From positions 105,308-169,307 of the forward strand of contig NZ_JACHEN010000006.1 of the NCBI RefSeq assembly GCF_014205875.1: DNA of 64,000 nucleotides, written 5' to 3'. Source of the DNA: Anaerosolibacter carboniphilus (lineage in GTDB: Bacteria; Bacillota; Clostridia; Peptostreptococcales; Thermotaleaceae). The position numbers were made by a program, and so were the translations under genes. The notes beneath the pieces are model-generated. The model did not search any database, was not told where the DNA came from, and saw only the letters and a program-made list of their open reading frames with translations. This document shows, in pieces, positions 45,377 through 54,200 of the stretch. Position 1 is the stretch's first letter. Each line of letters starts with the position of its first letter.

Positions 45377-45570
45377 TTACGAAAGACTCTGGTAAAGCAT
45401 TGTATGAAGTTTCCATATACATTATTCTATAAATGTCTTTTAAATGTAAAAGCCTGGAAATGTGTTTGTAATACATTTGTAATGTATAGCTGATATAATA
45501 ATAGGTAGTTCTTGCCAATGGCACAGTACCGTATGAGACAAATCAAATTATGTTGAGGTGAATATTAAGG

Positions 45571-46950
45571 ATGAAGCCAAAAAGGTATATTTCATATTTC
45601 ATTGCATTTGTCTGTATAATATCCTTAACCTTGAATACCCAAGGGGTGTTTGCGGAAGGGAATAAGGATTTCAGAGTAGTGGGATACTATTCAGAAATAT
45701 TCGATGATCCAATCGATGAAAGGGTGCAGTTCGATAAATTGACCCATATTACATATGCGTTTTTAATCCCCGGTGAGGATGGGTCATTGATTGGAATTGA
45801 AAAACCTGAAAAGCTGAAAGAATTGGTTGCAAAAAGTCATAAGAACGATGTAGAAGTGTTGATTGCCGTGGGTGGATGGTCTTATCAAAACATTCCCCTG
45901 GACCCTACCTTTGAGAAACTGGCAGCATCTGATGAAGCCAGGGCAAAATTTGTAGAGAGTGTTTTGAAATTTGTAGAAGATTATGACTTTGATGGTGTAG
46001 AAATCGACTGGGAATATCCCGATGAAGGGATATCTTCCCAAAACTATGAGAAGCTGGTATTGGAATTAAGCAAAGCGCTGAAGGCAGAAGGCAAATATTT
46101 AACAGCTGCTCTCAACGGGGCATGGTCTAAAACAGAAGGACCCTCTGTATCAAGGGCTGTTACGGATCCATGCTTGAAGGCTTTTGATTGGATTAATATC
46201 ATGGCTTATGATATGAACAATGAACAGCACAGTCCATTATGGTTTGCAGAGACGTCGATACAATATTGGCTTCATAGGAATGTACCTAAGGAGAAGATCG
46301 TGCTAGGGGTTCCGTTTTATGCAAAGCCAAGCTGGAAGCAATACAGGCATTTGGTAGCAGAAGATAGAGGAAATGCCTATATGGATTATGCAAAGGGTGA
46401 ACCTTTTGATTCCTATTATAATGGGATACATACGATTAGAGCAAAAACGAAAGTTGCCCTTCAATATGCTTCAGGAATCATGATTTTTGATATAAATGAA
46501 GATACTACCGATGAACTAAGTCTTTTAAAGGTAATTAATGACACAAAAAACGAATTCTTTTCTTCAACATTTGCAGGGTTTCAAGATATTTATTTTATAT
46601 TGAACGGTCAGCCCTTAGCGTTTGTAGAGGATGATGGATTAGGCGTGCCATTTGTTGATGAAAACAACAGGACCATGGTGCCAGTGAGAAAGGCATTGGA
46701 GAGCATAGGGGCGGCGGTTCGTTTCGAGGAAAACCCCAGCACTGTCATTGCAGAGAAAGAAGGAATCACATTGGAAATACCTATAGATAAAAATTATATT
46801 ATCGTAGATGGTCGTAGGATGGACTTGGATACAAAGGCAGTCATAAGGGATGGAAGAAGCTATGTGCCTTTAAGATATTTGTTTGAGGCTTTTGGCTACG
46901 GTGTAACTTGGCATAATGAAAGCAAGACGGTGATGATCCAGCGTCCATAA
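45571..46950 (+). CDS. Secreted GH18 glycosidase-like protein with a copper-amine-oxidase-type C-terminal domain
   Basis: The 459-residue protein begins with a signal peptide (about residues 1-28, ending near VFAEG). Residues about 33-330 form a GH18 barrel with DGVEIDWEYP, holding the catalytic glutamate, plus VAVGGW-like LIAVGGWSYQ and INIMAYDMN. The last 110 residues are a stalk-type domain (NNRTMVPVRKALESIGAAVRFEENPSTVIAEKEG and RDGRSYVPLRYLFEAFGYGVTWHNESKTVMI), common on clostridial cell-surface proteins. It should hydrolyse N-acetylglucosamine-containing polymers at the surface, such as chitin or peptidoglycan. Confidence 0.88.
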   Translation: MKPKRYISYFIAFVCIISLTLNTQGVFAEGNKDFRVVGYYSEIFDDPIDERVQFDKLTHITYAFLIPGEDGSLIGIEKPEKLKELVAKSHKNDVEVLIAVGGWSYQNIPLDPTFEKLAASDEARAKFVESVLKFVEDYDFDGVEIDWEYPDEGISSQNYEKLVLELSKALKAEGKYLTAALNGAWSKTEGPSVSRAVTDPCLKAFDWINIMAYDMNNEQHSPLWFAETSIQYWLHRNVPKEKIVLGVPFYAKPSWKQYRHLVAEDRGNAYMDYAKGEPFDSYYNGIHTIRAKTKVALQYASGIMIFDINEDTTDELSLLKVINDTKNEFFSSTFAGFQDIYFILNGQPLAFVEDDGLGVPFVDENNRTMVPVRKALESIGAAVRFEENPSTVIAEKEGITLEIPIDKNYIIVDGRRMDLDTKAVIRDGRSYVPLRYLFEAFGYGVTWHNESKTVMIQRP

Positions 46951-46992
46951 TGGATTATACTAGATAAAAAGAAAAGGGAAAGGAATGAGACG

Positions 46993-47334
46993 ATGGATCA
47001 GGTGACGATCAAAGATATTAAGTTTAGCTCTTTTTTCAAATGGATGATGGGTATTTCATTTTCCTTCGGTGTGATAACGGGCATCTTATTCTGCGTCATT
47101 GGACTTATGGGAGGAAATATCACAGCCAATCTGGGGGAATCTATTCTTTATGGTATTCCAGCGGCTATTGCATCTATTTTCATTTCACCCGTTGTAGCGC
47201 TTTTTCTGGGATTGTTTGTCTGCCTGTTAGCTTATTTTCCTTTTAAATTGCTCATAAAACTCACCAAGGGATTAAGAATACGTGGTATTTTTGAGAATGA
47301 CTGGAATGAGCCTAAGAAAGAAGAACATGGATAA
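46993..47334 (+). CDS. Small membrane protein, unknown
   Basis: The 113-residue protein has two or three hydrophobic segments (FFKWMMGISFSFGVITGILFCVIGLM and IPAAIASIFISPVVALFLGLFVCLLAYF) and a charged C terminus. The start is behind AAAGGAATGAG. It follows the GH18 gene by 42 bases and may be co-transcribed with it. No family is recognised with confidence. Confidence 0.7.
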   Translation: MDQVTIKDIKFSSFFKWMMGISFSFGVITGILFCVIGLMGGNITANLGESILYGIPAAIASIFISPVVALFLGLFVCLLAYFPFKLLIKLTKGLRIRGIFENDWNEPKKEEHG

Positions 47335-47353
47335 AGGTCTTTTCAATGTTATA

Positions 47354-47399
47354 AAAAAGCTCCGTTGTTTGGTTAGAAATCAAGCAGCGGGGCTTTTTT
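47354..47399 (+). terminator. Terminator after the small membrane protein gene
   Basis: AAGCTCCGTTGTTTG pairs with CAAGCAGCGGGGCTT with G-T pairs and a mismatch, followed by a T run. Confidence 0.75.
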
Positions 47400-47437
47400 A
47401 ATATCTAGGATTGAACTGGCTAAAAGCAATGTAAGTA

Positions 47438-47466
47438 TTGACAATCACCAATAATTTCAATATAAT
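47438..47466 (+). promoter_or_regulatory. Consensus sigma-A promoter of the TIM-barrel isomerase gene
   Basis: TTGACA (47438-47443) and TATAAT (47461-47466) are spaced by exactly 17 bases. Transcription should begin near 47473. Confidence 0.85.
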
Positions 47467-47494
47467 TTTCTTAGAATCCATGTGATAAAACTTA

Positions 47495-47511
47495 GTTCCA
47501 TACAGTGGTAC
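47495..47511. promoter_or_regulatory. Putative operator related to the one at 213-229
   Basis: GTTCCATACAGTGGTAC matches GTTCCGTAGAACGGAAC at 12 of 17 positions and keeps partial symmetry (five of seven arm pairs). Both sites lie about 22 bases downstream of the expected transcription start. This suggests shared control by one of the IclR proteins, though the match is imperfect. Confidence 0.45.
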
Positions 47512-47528
47512 TTGAAAGGGGTAAAAAA

Positions 47529-48347
47529 ATGAAGAGACAATTTTCGCTGGCACATCTTACGGTGCTAGGATGTGCACCACCTGAAATGACTTATATAGCA
47601 GCCATGGCTGGTTATGATTATGTCAGCATACGACCTATTTATATGGGTCTGCCAGGTGAGCCGAACTACGATTTAGTAGTAAACAAAGAAATGATGAAAC
47701 AAACAAAAAGAGCCCTTGCGGATACAGGTGTCAAACTTCACGATATCGAGCTGGCACGTATCTATGAAGATGTAGATCCCAAAAGATATTTGCCAGCGAT
47801 GGAAGTAGCAGCCGAATTAGGTGGTAAGGCTGTTTTGAGCAGCATCTGGACCCCTGATCGTAATTTTTATATCGAAAAATTTGGTGAACTTTGCGATCTG
47901 GCGAAGCAATTTGACTTAACGGTAGACTTAGAATACGTTCCTATAGCTAGTGTAAATACCCTTGCGAGAGCAGCAGATGTACTTCGGAGTGTCAATCGTG
48001 AAAATGCTGGTATTATGATTGATACCCATCATTTCCAACGGGCGAGAGATCATGTGGAGGATCTGAAAGCGTTACCACGTGAATGGTTCCACTTTGCACA
48101 TCTTTGCGATGCGCCTGGGGAAATTCCTACAGAAAAAGATGAGATGACCCGTATCCTTCGCGAAGCACGTTCCTATGTAGGGGAAGGTGGTATTGATATT
48201 GCAAGCATCATAAATAGTATGCCTGAGATGGTGTATTCCATTGAACTGCCAAACTTGGAAAATGTTAAGGTACTTGGTTATGCAGAACATGCGCGACGAT
48301 GTATACAGTCGGCTAAGGTTTATCTTGACGCCAATCCACGGAGATAG
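47529..48347 (+). CDS. Xylose-isomerase-like TIM-barrel enzyme (sugar isomerase/epimerase or dehydratase type)
   Basis: The 272-residue protein has the AP-endonuclease-2/xylose isomerase-like barrel. Probable metal ligands are the glutamate of VDLEYVP, the aspartate and histidine of MIDTHHF, the HLCD segment and the final glutamate of YSIELPN. The family includes sugar epimerases, inosose dehydratase (IolE) and 3-dehydroshikimate dehydratase. The start ATG 47529 follows GAAAGGGG. It stands alone behind a consensus promoter and a site resembling the operator of the catabolic island 47 kb away, so it may be a dehydratase or isomerase of that pathway. This link is inference. Confidence 0.75.
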   Translation: MKRQFSLAHLTVLGCAPPEMTYIAAMAGYDYVSIRPIYMGLPGEPNYDLVVNKEMMKQTKRALADTGVKLHDIELARIYEDVDPKRYLPAMEVAAELGGKAVLSSIWTPDRNFYIEKFGELCDLAKQFDLTVDLEYVPIASVNTLARAADVLRSVNRENAGIMIDTHHFQRARDHVEDLKALPREWFHFAHLCDAPGEIPTEKDEMTRILREARSYVGEGGIDIASIINSMPEMVYSIELPNLENVKVLGYAEHARRCIQSAKVYLDANPRR

Positions 48348-48472
48348 ATTCAAGGATAACGAAGGACAGAAAAATGATTTGATCTAAAAAGGATATTATA
48401 CGTATTATGTTTCATTTACTTATCTGAGAGTGAACGTTCTAAGAATTTATGATGGGAAGAAGACAAGCTTTG

Positions 48473-48502
48473 TTGACGAAATCAGAAGAATCCATATATA
48501 AT
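48473..48502 (+). promoter_or_regulatory. Promoter of the MFS leader transcript
   Basis: TTGACG (48473-48478) and TATAAT (48497-48502) are spaced by 18 bases. The expected start near 48509 lies about 280 bases before the MFS start codon. Confidence 0.75.
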
Positions 48503-48541
48503 AATAGTAAGAATATGACCTTGAAAGGGGAATCAGTTTGC

Positions 48542-48574
48542 ATGCCGGATATCATCATCAATCAACTTAACTAG
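48542..48574 (+). CDS. Putative leader peptide MPDIIINQLN
   Basis: This is a ten-codon frame with GAAAGGGG ten bases upstream, ending in TAG. Three consecutive ATC codons for isoleucine lie in the middle. It overlaps the left arm of the leader stem that precedes the MFS exporter gene. An overlapping TTG frame (48538) is less well placed. Its role as an attenuator peptide is inferred from position and structure. Confidence 0.5.
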   Translation: MPDIIINQLN

Positions 48575-48719
48575 TGGAAATTCCATATTGTAGGCTTCAA
48601 TGTTGAATCTGGGAGATCAGATTTATTTGTTGCGCGTGAGGCCTAACTAGTTAAGAATGATGATAAGAACTTTCGGCATGAAATGAAGTGATTTTATAGC
48701 TTCATTTGATATGGGTATC

Positions 48720-48768
48720 AAAGGCTGAAAATGAATTATAATTCATTTTCAGCCTTTATTTTTATTTC
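48720..48768 (+). terminator. Attenuator terminator before the MFS exporter
   Basis: AAAGGCTGAAAATGAATT and its exact complement are separated by two bases (48720-48757) and followed by TATTTTTATTT. The hairpin ends 29 bases before the MFS start codon and downstream of the promoter, so it acts on the leader transcript. Confidence 0.88.
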
Positions 48769-48786
48769 TTTCAAGGAGGAAACAGA

Positions 48787-50088
48787 ATGAAAAAATTATA
48801 TACTTTATATATTTTGATTTTGACTCAAGGATTGTCTTTAATCGGAAGCCGTATGACAGGAATTGCTCTAGGTATATGGTTGTTTCAAGAGAAAGGAAGC
48901 ACCACTTATCTGCTGTTGGTACCGTTTTTTAATGAACTGCCTCCCATGCTTGTCGGCAGTTTGACAGGCGTACTGGTAGACCGCTGGCCACGTAAATTGG
49001 CATTGATTGTGGGGGATGCAGGCCAAGCTGCAGGAACATTGTTGTTGTTAATGAGCTTAGCCACAGGGCGTTTTGAAGTATGGCATTTGTATGTAGTGGT
49101 AACACTGCAAGGTATTTTTTCTATGCTTCAAGGGCCAGCTGCTAATGCAACAACAACGCTGCTGGTACCCGAAAAACAGCGGGAACGGGCCAATGCCATA
49201 AAAGAAATGACTTTTCCTGTGGCCGGGGTGCTTGCACCAATCCTATCGGGGCTACTCTATACCTTCGTGGGAATACAAGGTGTGATCCTTATTGATTTGA
49301 CTACCTTTGTCATTTCTGTATTCGTATTGTTACTTATGCATATTCCAGAGCCTCAGGTTACTGCGGTTTCTAAGGAATATGGCGGTTCCTTTTGGAAAGA
49401 AGTAATGGGCGGGTTCCGCTATTTATTCCATAGAAAGCCCCTTTTTGGACTGGTGACTTATTATATGTTCACGAATTTCCTTTTAAATGGTCCCTTGGAA
49501 TTAGTGATTCCCTATTTAATTCGTATCACAAATAGTGAGAAAATCACCACGATACTTTTAGGGGTCATGAGTGGAGGTGCCTTTATGGGTTCCATGCTGA
49601 TTGCCCTATGGGGTGGTACGAGACCTCGAATTCATACATTAATGGGAGGAATGATCCTAAATGGATTGATGCTGATGGTATTTGGCGTCGTGCGAACTCC
49701 TTTTCTTTTAGCTGGTTCACTATTTTTGCTGATGATGCCACTATCCATTGGAAATGTGCTGACAATGTCCATATTGCAAATAAAAACGCCAGAAGATATG
49801 CAGGGGAGAATGTTTGCAGCTTTTTCTCAGATGTCCTATGTCACGACACCTATATCCTTCCTATTGACAGGACAGTTGATAGATAAGGTATTGGAGCCAG
49901 CCATAGGGCAGTCGGGTTGGAAGTTTGTAGAATGGATTTTTGGAGAAAGACTAGGAGCAGGCATGGGACTCCTATTGACCACCACAGGAATTCTGATTCT
50001 GATTAGCACGATTTTTGTCTATGGAATGCAGAGCATTAGAAAGTTGGAGAAAGAACTGCCAGATTATAAGGGATTAGAGGAAGAATAG
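48787..50088 (+). CDS. MFS exporter resembling macrolide-type efflux proteins (MefA-like)
   Basis: The 433-residue protein has 12 hydrophobic segments. The opening ILTQGLSLIGSRMTGIALGIWLF and the loop GVLVDRWPRKLALIVGDAGQAAG are characteristic of the MFS_3/MefA group, which exports macrolides and other drugs. The start follows AAGGAGG. The gene lies behind a leader with a short peptide frame and a terminator, a layout known for drug-inducible resistance genes. Substrate is not proven. Confidence 0.83.
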   Translation: MKKLYTLYILILTQGLSLIGSRMTGIALGIWLFQEKGSTTYLLLVPFFNELPPMLVGSLTGVLVDRWPRKLALIVGDAGQAAGTLLLLMSLATGRFEVWHLYVVVTLQGIFSMLQGPAANATTTLLVPEKQRERANAIKEMTFPVAGVLAPILSGLLYTFVGIQGVILIDLTTFVISVFVLLLMHIPEPQVTAVSKEYGGSFWKEVMGGFRYLFHRKPLFGLVTYYMFTNFLLNGPLELVIPYLIRITNSEKITTILLGVMSGGAFMGSMLIALWGGTRPRIHTLMGGMILNGLMLMVFGVVRTPFLLAGSLFLLMMPLSIGNVLTMSILQIKTPEDMQGRMFAAFSQMSYVTTPISFLLTGQLIDKVLEPAIGQSGWKFVEWIFGERLGAGMGLLLTTTGILILISTIFVYGMQSIRKLEKELPDYKGLEEE

Positions 50089-50203
50089 GCAGATTATGGC
50101 GACATAAAAAGTTTTTTGTATATAATAAAAACTTTACTTTCCCCAGGCGACATGCTAAAATTTTCTAAATGTTTAAAACTTTCAAAAAGAGGGGAGAAGG
50201 AAA

Positions 50204-52093
50204 ATGAACAAAAGGGGTATAGTGAAATCAAAGATACTGGTTTGGGTTGTACTGCTTGCGATGATGTTCTCAACAGTGGCATCTTATGGAGATGTGCCAA
50301 TCAGATCCAGTATTCAATCAAATGACAAGTGGAAGCTAGAACACATTTATGCTACAGATGCAGCATGGGAGCAGGATTATAGCAAGCTAGACGACATGAT
50401 TGGGAAGATCGAACAATACAAGGGGAAGTTAAGCAAATCGGCAGATGAACTTTTGGCAGCCTTGACCCTCAGAGACGATATGAAGAGGTTGATGGATAAG
50501 GTATATGTTTATGCAAATATGAAATATGATGAAGATCAAGGAAACGATATCTACAAAGGGATGGCTGACAGAGCTGAATCTTTAAATACAAAATTGAGTA
50601 CTGCTCTTTCTTTCATGGAGCCCGAGCTTTCCAGCATGGATCAAAAGACAATGACTGAATTTATGGAGCAGAAGGAGGGGCTAAAGGTCTATAACTTTTA
50701 TTTTGATAATCTTTTCAGAATGAAAGCCCATACCCTATCGGCAGGTGAAGAACAGATTCTGGCTTTAGCAGGGGATATGGCTTCTACACCTAGCAATATT
50801 CATGGAACCTTCAAGAATGTGGATAGAAAGCTTGGGAAAATACTAGATGAGCAAGGAAAAGAAATTATTCTAACGGGTGGAACATATAGTAGAATGCTAG
50901 ACCATCCCAACCGAGAGTTGAGAAAGCAATCTTTTGAAGCGGAATTTACCAGTTATAATGATTATATCAATACAATCGCAGGGGCTATGTCAGGTGAAGT
51001 AAAGAAGAACATCTTTTTTGCTAAGGCAAAAAAATATGATTCGGCCCTAGCATGGTCCCTGGATCAAAACAATATTAAACCAGAAGTATACAATAGCTTA
51101 ATTGAAGCGGTAAACAAGAATCTAGCACCATTGCATAAATACGTTGCCTTAAGAAAGAAAGCTTTGGGGATACAAGATAAGGTACATTATTACGATATGT
51201 ACGTAACCATGGTGAATGACGTAGATACGGATATCAAATATGAAGATGGAAAGAAAATGGTAGCTGAAGCGCTGACACCCTTAGGGAATACATATATCAG
51301 TGACCTAATGGCAGGATTCTCTGAGGGCTGGGTTGATGTATATGAAACACAAAACAAACGGTCTGGCGCTTATCAATGGGGAAGTTATGACACCCATCCA
51401 TATGTACTGTTAAACTATAATGGGTCCTTGGATGACGTGTTAACCATTGCCCATGAAATGGGCCATGCCCTTAATAGCTATTATTCTAATAAGTCTCAGC
51501 CCTATGCTACGGCTGAATATCCTATCTTTACCGCAGAGGTGGCATCAACGACCAATGAGTCTCTCATGCTGGATTATTTGATTAAGAATGCCAAGACAAA
51601 AGAAGAGAAAATGTACTTAATCAATACGTATCTTGAAAATATTCGAGGTTCTATTTATACCCAGTTGATGTATGCAGAGTTTGAAAAACTAATCCATGAA
51701 AAGGCAGAAGCTGGAGAGGCACTAAGTGCAACAGCATTAAATGAAATGTGGGGCAGCTTGATGCAAAAATATTATGGTCCCGATTTTGAAGTAGATGAAC
51801 TCGTAAAAGTATGGTGGGCAAGAATTCCCCACTTCTACTACACTTTCTATGTATATCAGTATGCCACCGGCATGGCAGCAGCAGAGGCCATCAGTTACAA
51901 AATCATCAATGAAGGTCAGCCAGCCAGAGACGCTTATTTAGATTTTTTAGCAGCAGGAGGTTCTGATTATCCTGTAGAGATTTTAAAGAAGGCGGGCGTA
52001 GATATGTCAAGCACAATGCCGGTGGAGAAAGCACTGGCAAAATTCGATCAGTTAGTAGATGAGCTGGATCAACTAATGAGTCAATCTAAATAG
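50204..52093 (+). CDS. Exported M3-family oligoendopeptidase (PepF-like)
   Basis: The 629-residue protein is a zinc peptidase of the M3B/oligoendopeptidase F family. IAHEMGHALNSYY carries the HExxH zinc motif, and the third ligand is the glutamate of FTAEVASTTNE. Residues before about 40 form a signal peptide (KSKILVWVVLLAMMFSTVASYGD), unlike the usual cytosolic PepF. The remaining length of about 595 residues fits the family. The start ATG follows GGGGAGAAGG. It probably trims peptides outside the cell. Confidence 0.9.
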   Translation: MNKRGIVKSKILVWVVLLAMMFSTVASYGDVPIRSSIQSNDKWKLEHIYATDAAWEQDYSKLDDMIGKIEQYKGKLSKSADELLAALTLRDDMKRLMDKVYVYANMKYDEDQGNDIYKGMADRAESLNTKLSTALSFMEPELSSMDQKTMTEFMEQKEGLKVYNFYFDNLFRMKAHTLSAGEEQILALAGDMASTPSNIHGTFKNVDRKLGKILDEQGKEIILTGGTYSRMLDHPNRELRKQSFEAEFTSYNDYINTIAGAMSGEVKKNIFFAKAKKYDSALAWSLDQNNIKPEVYNSLIEAVNKNLAPLHKYVALRKKALGIQDKVHYYDMYVTMVNDVDTDIKYEDGKKMVAEALTPLGNTYISDLMAGFSEGWVDVYETQNKRSGAYQWGSYDTHPYVLLNYNGSLDDVLTIAHEMGHALNSYYSNKSQPYATAEYPIFTAEVASTTNESLMLDYLIKNAKTKEEKMYLINTYLENIRGSIYTQLMYAEFEKLIHEKAEAGEALSATALNEMWGSLMQKYYGPDFEVDELVKVWWARIPHFYYTFYVYQYATGMAAAEAISYKIINEGQPARDAYLDFLAAGGSDYPVEILKKAGVDMSSTMPVEKALAKFDQLVDELDQLMSQSK

Positions 52094-52097
52094 AGGG

Positions 52098-52140
52098 AAA
52101 GGACACTGGCTATTAAACCTGGTGTCCTTTCTTTCTATTT
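52098..52140 (+). terminator. Terminator after the M3 peptidase gene
   Basis: AAAGGACAC pairs with GTGTCCTTT around a 15-base loop and is followed by CTTTCTATTT. Confidence 0.82.
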
Positions 52141-52268
52141 AGATTCAAAGGGGCATTCGATAAATTGTATCTATAAAACGGTAAATTGTATGCATAAAAA
52201 ATAGATTGTATTTATATTGTCTGCGTAATATAATAAATTGTAATGATCAAAAAATTGGAGGGAGTTTT

Positions 52269-52808
52269 ATGGAAAATAATTTTGTAGGTGCTAAAAAAGC
52301 AAGTAGTAAGACAAAGGATGTAACGATATCAGGATTGCTCATCGCTCTTGTATTTATTGCTACCAAGTTTATTAATCTTCGATTGCCCATTTCTATGAAT
52401 GGAGGATTAATTCACTTGGGAAATACGATGCTTTTTATGGCAGCCATTGTTTTTGGAAAGAAAAAGGGGGCTTTGGCGGGTTCTGTTGGGATGGCATTAT
52501 TTGATATGGTATCTGGGTGGATGGCATGGGCACCGTTTACTTTTGTTGTCAGAGGAATCATGGGTTATGTAATAGGTAGTATTTCACATAGTAGTGGGAG
52601 AAATGGGAATAATTTATTATGGAACATGGCAGCGATTTTGATCGGTGGAATATGGATGTTATTTGGGTATTATGTTACAGAGGTTATTCTTTATGGAAAC
52701 TGGGTAAGCCCTGTGACATCAATACCTGGGAATGTGGTTCAAATTATAGCAGGTGCAGTTTTAGGACTTCCGGTGATTACTGCTATTAAAAAGACGAAGT
52801 TGTTTTAA
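52269..52808 (+). CDS. ECF transporter S component
   Basis: The 179-residue protein has five or six hydrophobic segments and the look of energy-coupling-factor substrate-binding subunits (ISGLLIALVFIATKFINLRLPISMNGGLIHLGNTMLFMAAIVFGKKKGALAGSVGMALFD). This group takes up vitamins or their precursors. The ATPase and T subunits must come from elsewhere. The start ATG 52269 follows GGAGGGAG. The next gene is a PLP aminotransferase related to pyridoxamine-pyruvate transaminase, which makes a vitamin B6 compound a possible ligand. This is inference. Confidence 0.8.
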   Translation: MENNFVGAKKASSKTKDVTISGLLIALVFIATKFINLRLPISMNGGLIHLGNTMLFMAAIVFGKKKGALAGSVGMALFDMVSGWMAWAPFTFVVRGIMGYVIGSISHSSGRNGNNLLWNMAAILIGGIWMLFGYYVTEVILYGNWVSPVTSIPGNVVQIIAGAVLGLPVITAIKKTKLF

Positions 52809-52969
52809 TATATAGGAAATTATGATTTTCAATTTCCTATATATGGGGTGTGCAGAGGGGATTTCCCCCTTGCCGCATTCAGGAAGGTCCTCAGGAAGCT
52901 GTTTTGCAGCCGTCGAAGGAAACCTAGGGTTTCCTAGCGAAAACAAATTGCCGATAGGCAACTTTGTTC
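52809..52969 (+). repeat. Structured dispersed repeat, copy 2
   Basis: This copy begins directly after the stop codon of the S component gene and ends 11 bases before the ribosome site of the aminotransferase gene. Its first stem (ATATATAGGAAATT and complement) is perfect over 14 pairs. Internal hairpins match those of copies 1 and 3. Copies 2 and 3 flank the aminotransferase gene as direct repeats. Confidence 0.85.
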
Positions 52970-52995
52970 GTTTATCATAAAGGAGTTGGCATGTG

Positions 52996-54138
52996 ATGAA
53001 AAAGCCTATGATTATGACACCAGGGCCTACCTACGTCCATGAGGATGTAAGAAAAGCTATGGCAGAAGAAATTACAAATCCTGATTTGGATCAAAATTTC
53101 TTCGATTATTATCGGGAGACTTGTAACAAATTGAAAGAGCTGCTGCATACAAAAAATGATATCTTAATTTTAAGTGGCGAAGGGATATTAGGGTTAGAGG
53201 CGGCCTGTGCATCTCTAATTGAGCCAGGAGATCGGGTACTTTGTATTGATAACGGAATTTTTGGTAATGGCTTTGGGGATTTTGTAAAAATGTATGGTGG
53301 AGAAGTGGTTTATTTCCAATCAGATTATCGCAGGGCTGTGGATGTGGAAAAACTAGAGAATTTTCTAAAAGAAGATCATGATTTTAAAATAGCTACATTG
53401 GTCCATTGTGAAACTCCTTCAGGAATTACGAACCCAGTGGATCATATCTGTCCCCTTTTGAACAAATATGGGATTATCTCAGTGGTAGATTCCGTTTCGG
53501 CGGTTGGCGGTGAGCCATTAAGAACCGACGATTGGAAAATTGATATGATATTGGGGGGATCTCAAAAGTGTTTATCAGCACCTCCAGGCTTGACTTTCTT
53601 AAGTATCAGTGACAATGCATGGCGTAAAATATTGAATAGAAGGGTAGCCATCACAGGTTTTTATACGAACCTTTCCCATTGGAAAAACTGGGATAAAGAG
53701 AAATGGTTCCCCTATACCCAGCCTATTAGTGATATCTATGGATTAAGAACTGCCATTGAAAGATGGCTGCAAGAAGCTTCTCCAGTTGAAAGGCATCAGA
53801 AGATTGGAAATGCCGTAAGACAGAGCCTGATGGAGTCTGGATTAGTGTTATACCCAGTAGACGGGTATTCCAATACGGTTACAACAGTAATGGTTCCTGC
53901 TGAAACTTCATTTCAAGAGATTAATGAAAAGATGTTAAAGGAACATAACATCATGATAGGAGGAGCTTTTGGATTCTTAAAGGATAAGGTGTTTCGTATC
54001 GGCCACATGGGGGAAAATTGTAGGGAAGAAAAGCTGTACATAACCATGAAGGCATTGAATGGTGCGTTAAGAGAGTTAAAGGTACCATTGAAGGATGATC
54101 TCCATAGACTGTTTCTAAAGAATATGGAAGAAAGATAA
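52996..54138 (+). CDS. Class V PLP aminotransferase (alanine-glyoxylate/pyridoxamine-pyruvate type)
   Basis: The 380-residue protein is a fold type I enzyme. The PLP lysine is in GGSQKCLSAPPGL, the aspartate that holds the pyridine nitrogen is in VVDSVSAVGG, and the opening reads MTPGPTYVHEDV, as in serine-pyruvate and alanine-glyoxylate aminotransferases. Pyridoxamine-pyruvate transaminase belongs to the same group. The start ATG 52996 follows AGGAG; GTG 52993 is possible. It is flanked by direct repeat copies 2 and 3. Exact substrate is unknown. Confidence 0.85.
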   Translation: MKKPMIMTPGPTYVHEDVRKAMAEEITNPDLDQNFFDYYRETCNKLKELLHTKNDILILSGEGILGLEAACASLIEPGDRVLCIDNGIFGNGFGDFVKMYGGEVVYFQSDYRRAVDVEKLENFLKEDHDFKIATLVHCETPSGITNPVDHICPLLNKYGIISVVDSVSAVGGEPLRTDDWKIDMILGGSQKCLSAPPGLTFLSISDNAWRKILNRRVAITGFYTNLSHWKNWDKEKWFPYTQPISDIYGLRTAIERWLQEASPVERHQKIGNAVRQSLMESGLVLYPVDGYSNTVTTVMVPAETSFQEINEKMLKEHNIMIGGAFGFLKDKVFRIGHMGENCREEKLYITMKALNGALRELKVPLKDDLHRLFLKNMEER

Positions 54139-54174
54139 AAGTACTTTATGAGAGAAATATTAAATCCAAGTTTT

Positions 54175-54199
54175 AGGTCGCTGTTATAGCGGCCTTTTT
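54175..54199 (+). terminator. Terminator after the aminotransferase gene
   Basis: AGGTCGCT pairs with AGCGGCCT (one G-T pair) around GTTAT and is followed by a T run. Repeat copy 3 begins immediately afterwards. Confidence 0.82.
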
Positions 54200-54200
54200 G

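Larger units (their letters stand above)
48509..48786 (+). promoter_or_regulatory. Structured leader with leader peptide and attenuator before an MFS exporter
   Basis: The leader contains a short translatable frame (48542-48574) whose coding bases lie in the left arm of a long stem: 48541-48547 with 48674-48680, 48551-48558 with 48657-48664, and 48566-48575 with 48646-48655 (10 perfect pairs including the stop codon). A second small stem AAATGAAG/CTTCATTT follows, then a strong terminator at 48720-48757. A ribosome stalled on the short frame would disrupt the first stem and could change termination, as in antibiotic-induced leaders of resistance genes. Confidence 0.65.

Noticed and set aside
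48575..48585. TGGAAATTCCA palindrome as an IclR operator
   Set aside because: It lies inside the MFS leader transcript between paired arms, far from the catabolic genes, and does not match the GTTCCGT repeat. Chance or RNA structure explains it.
52809..52969. Small proteins encoded within the dispersed repeat on either strand
   Set aside because: Frames of about 60 codons run through the copies, but they have no ribosome sites, change frame or length between copies, and the conserved feature is base pairing, not coding.
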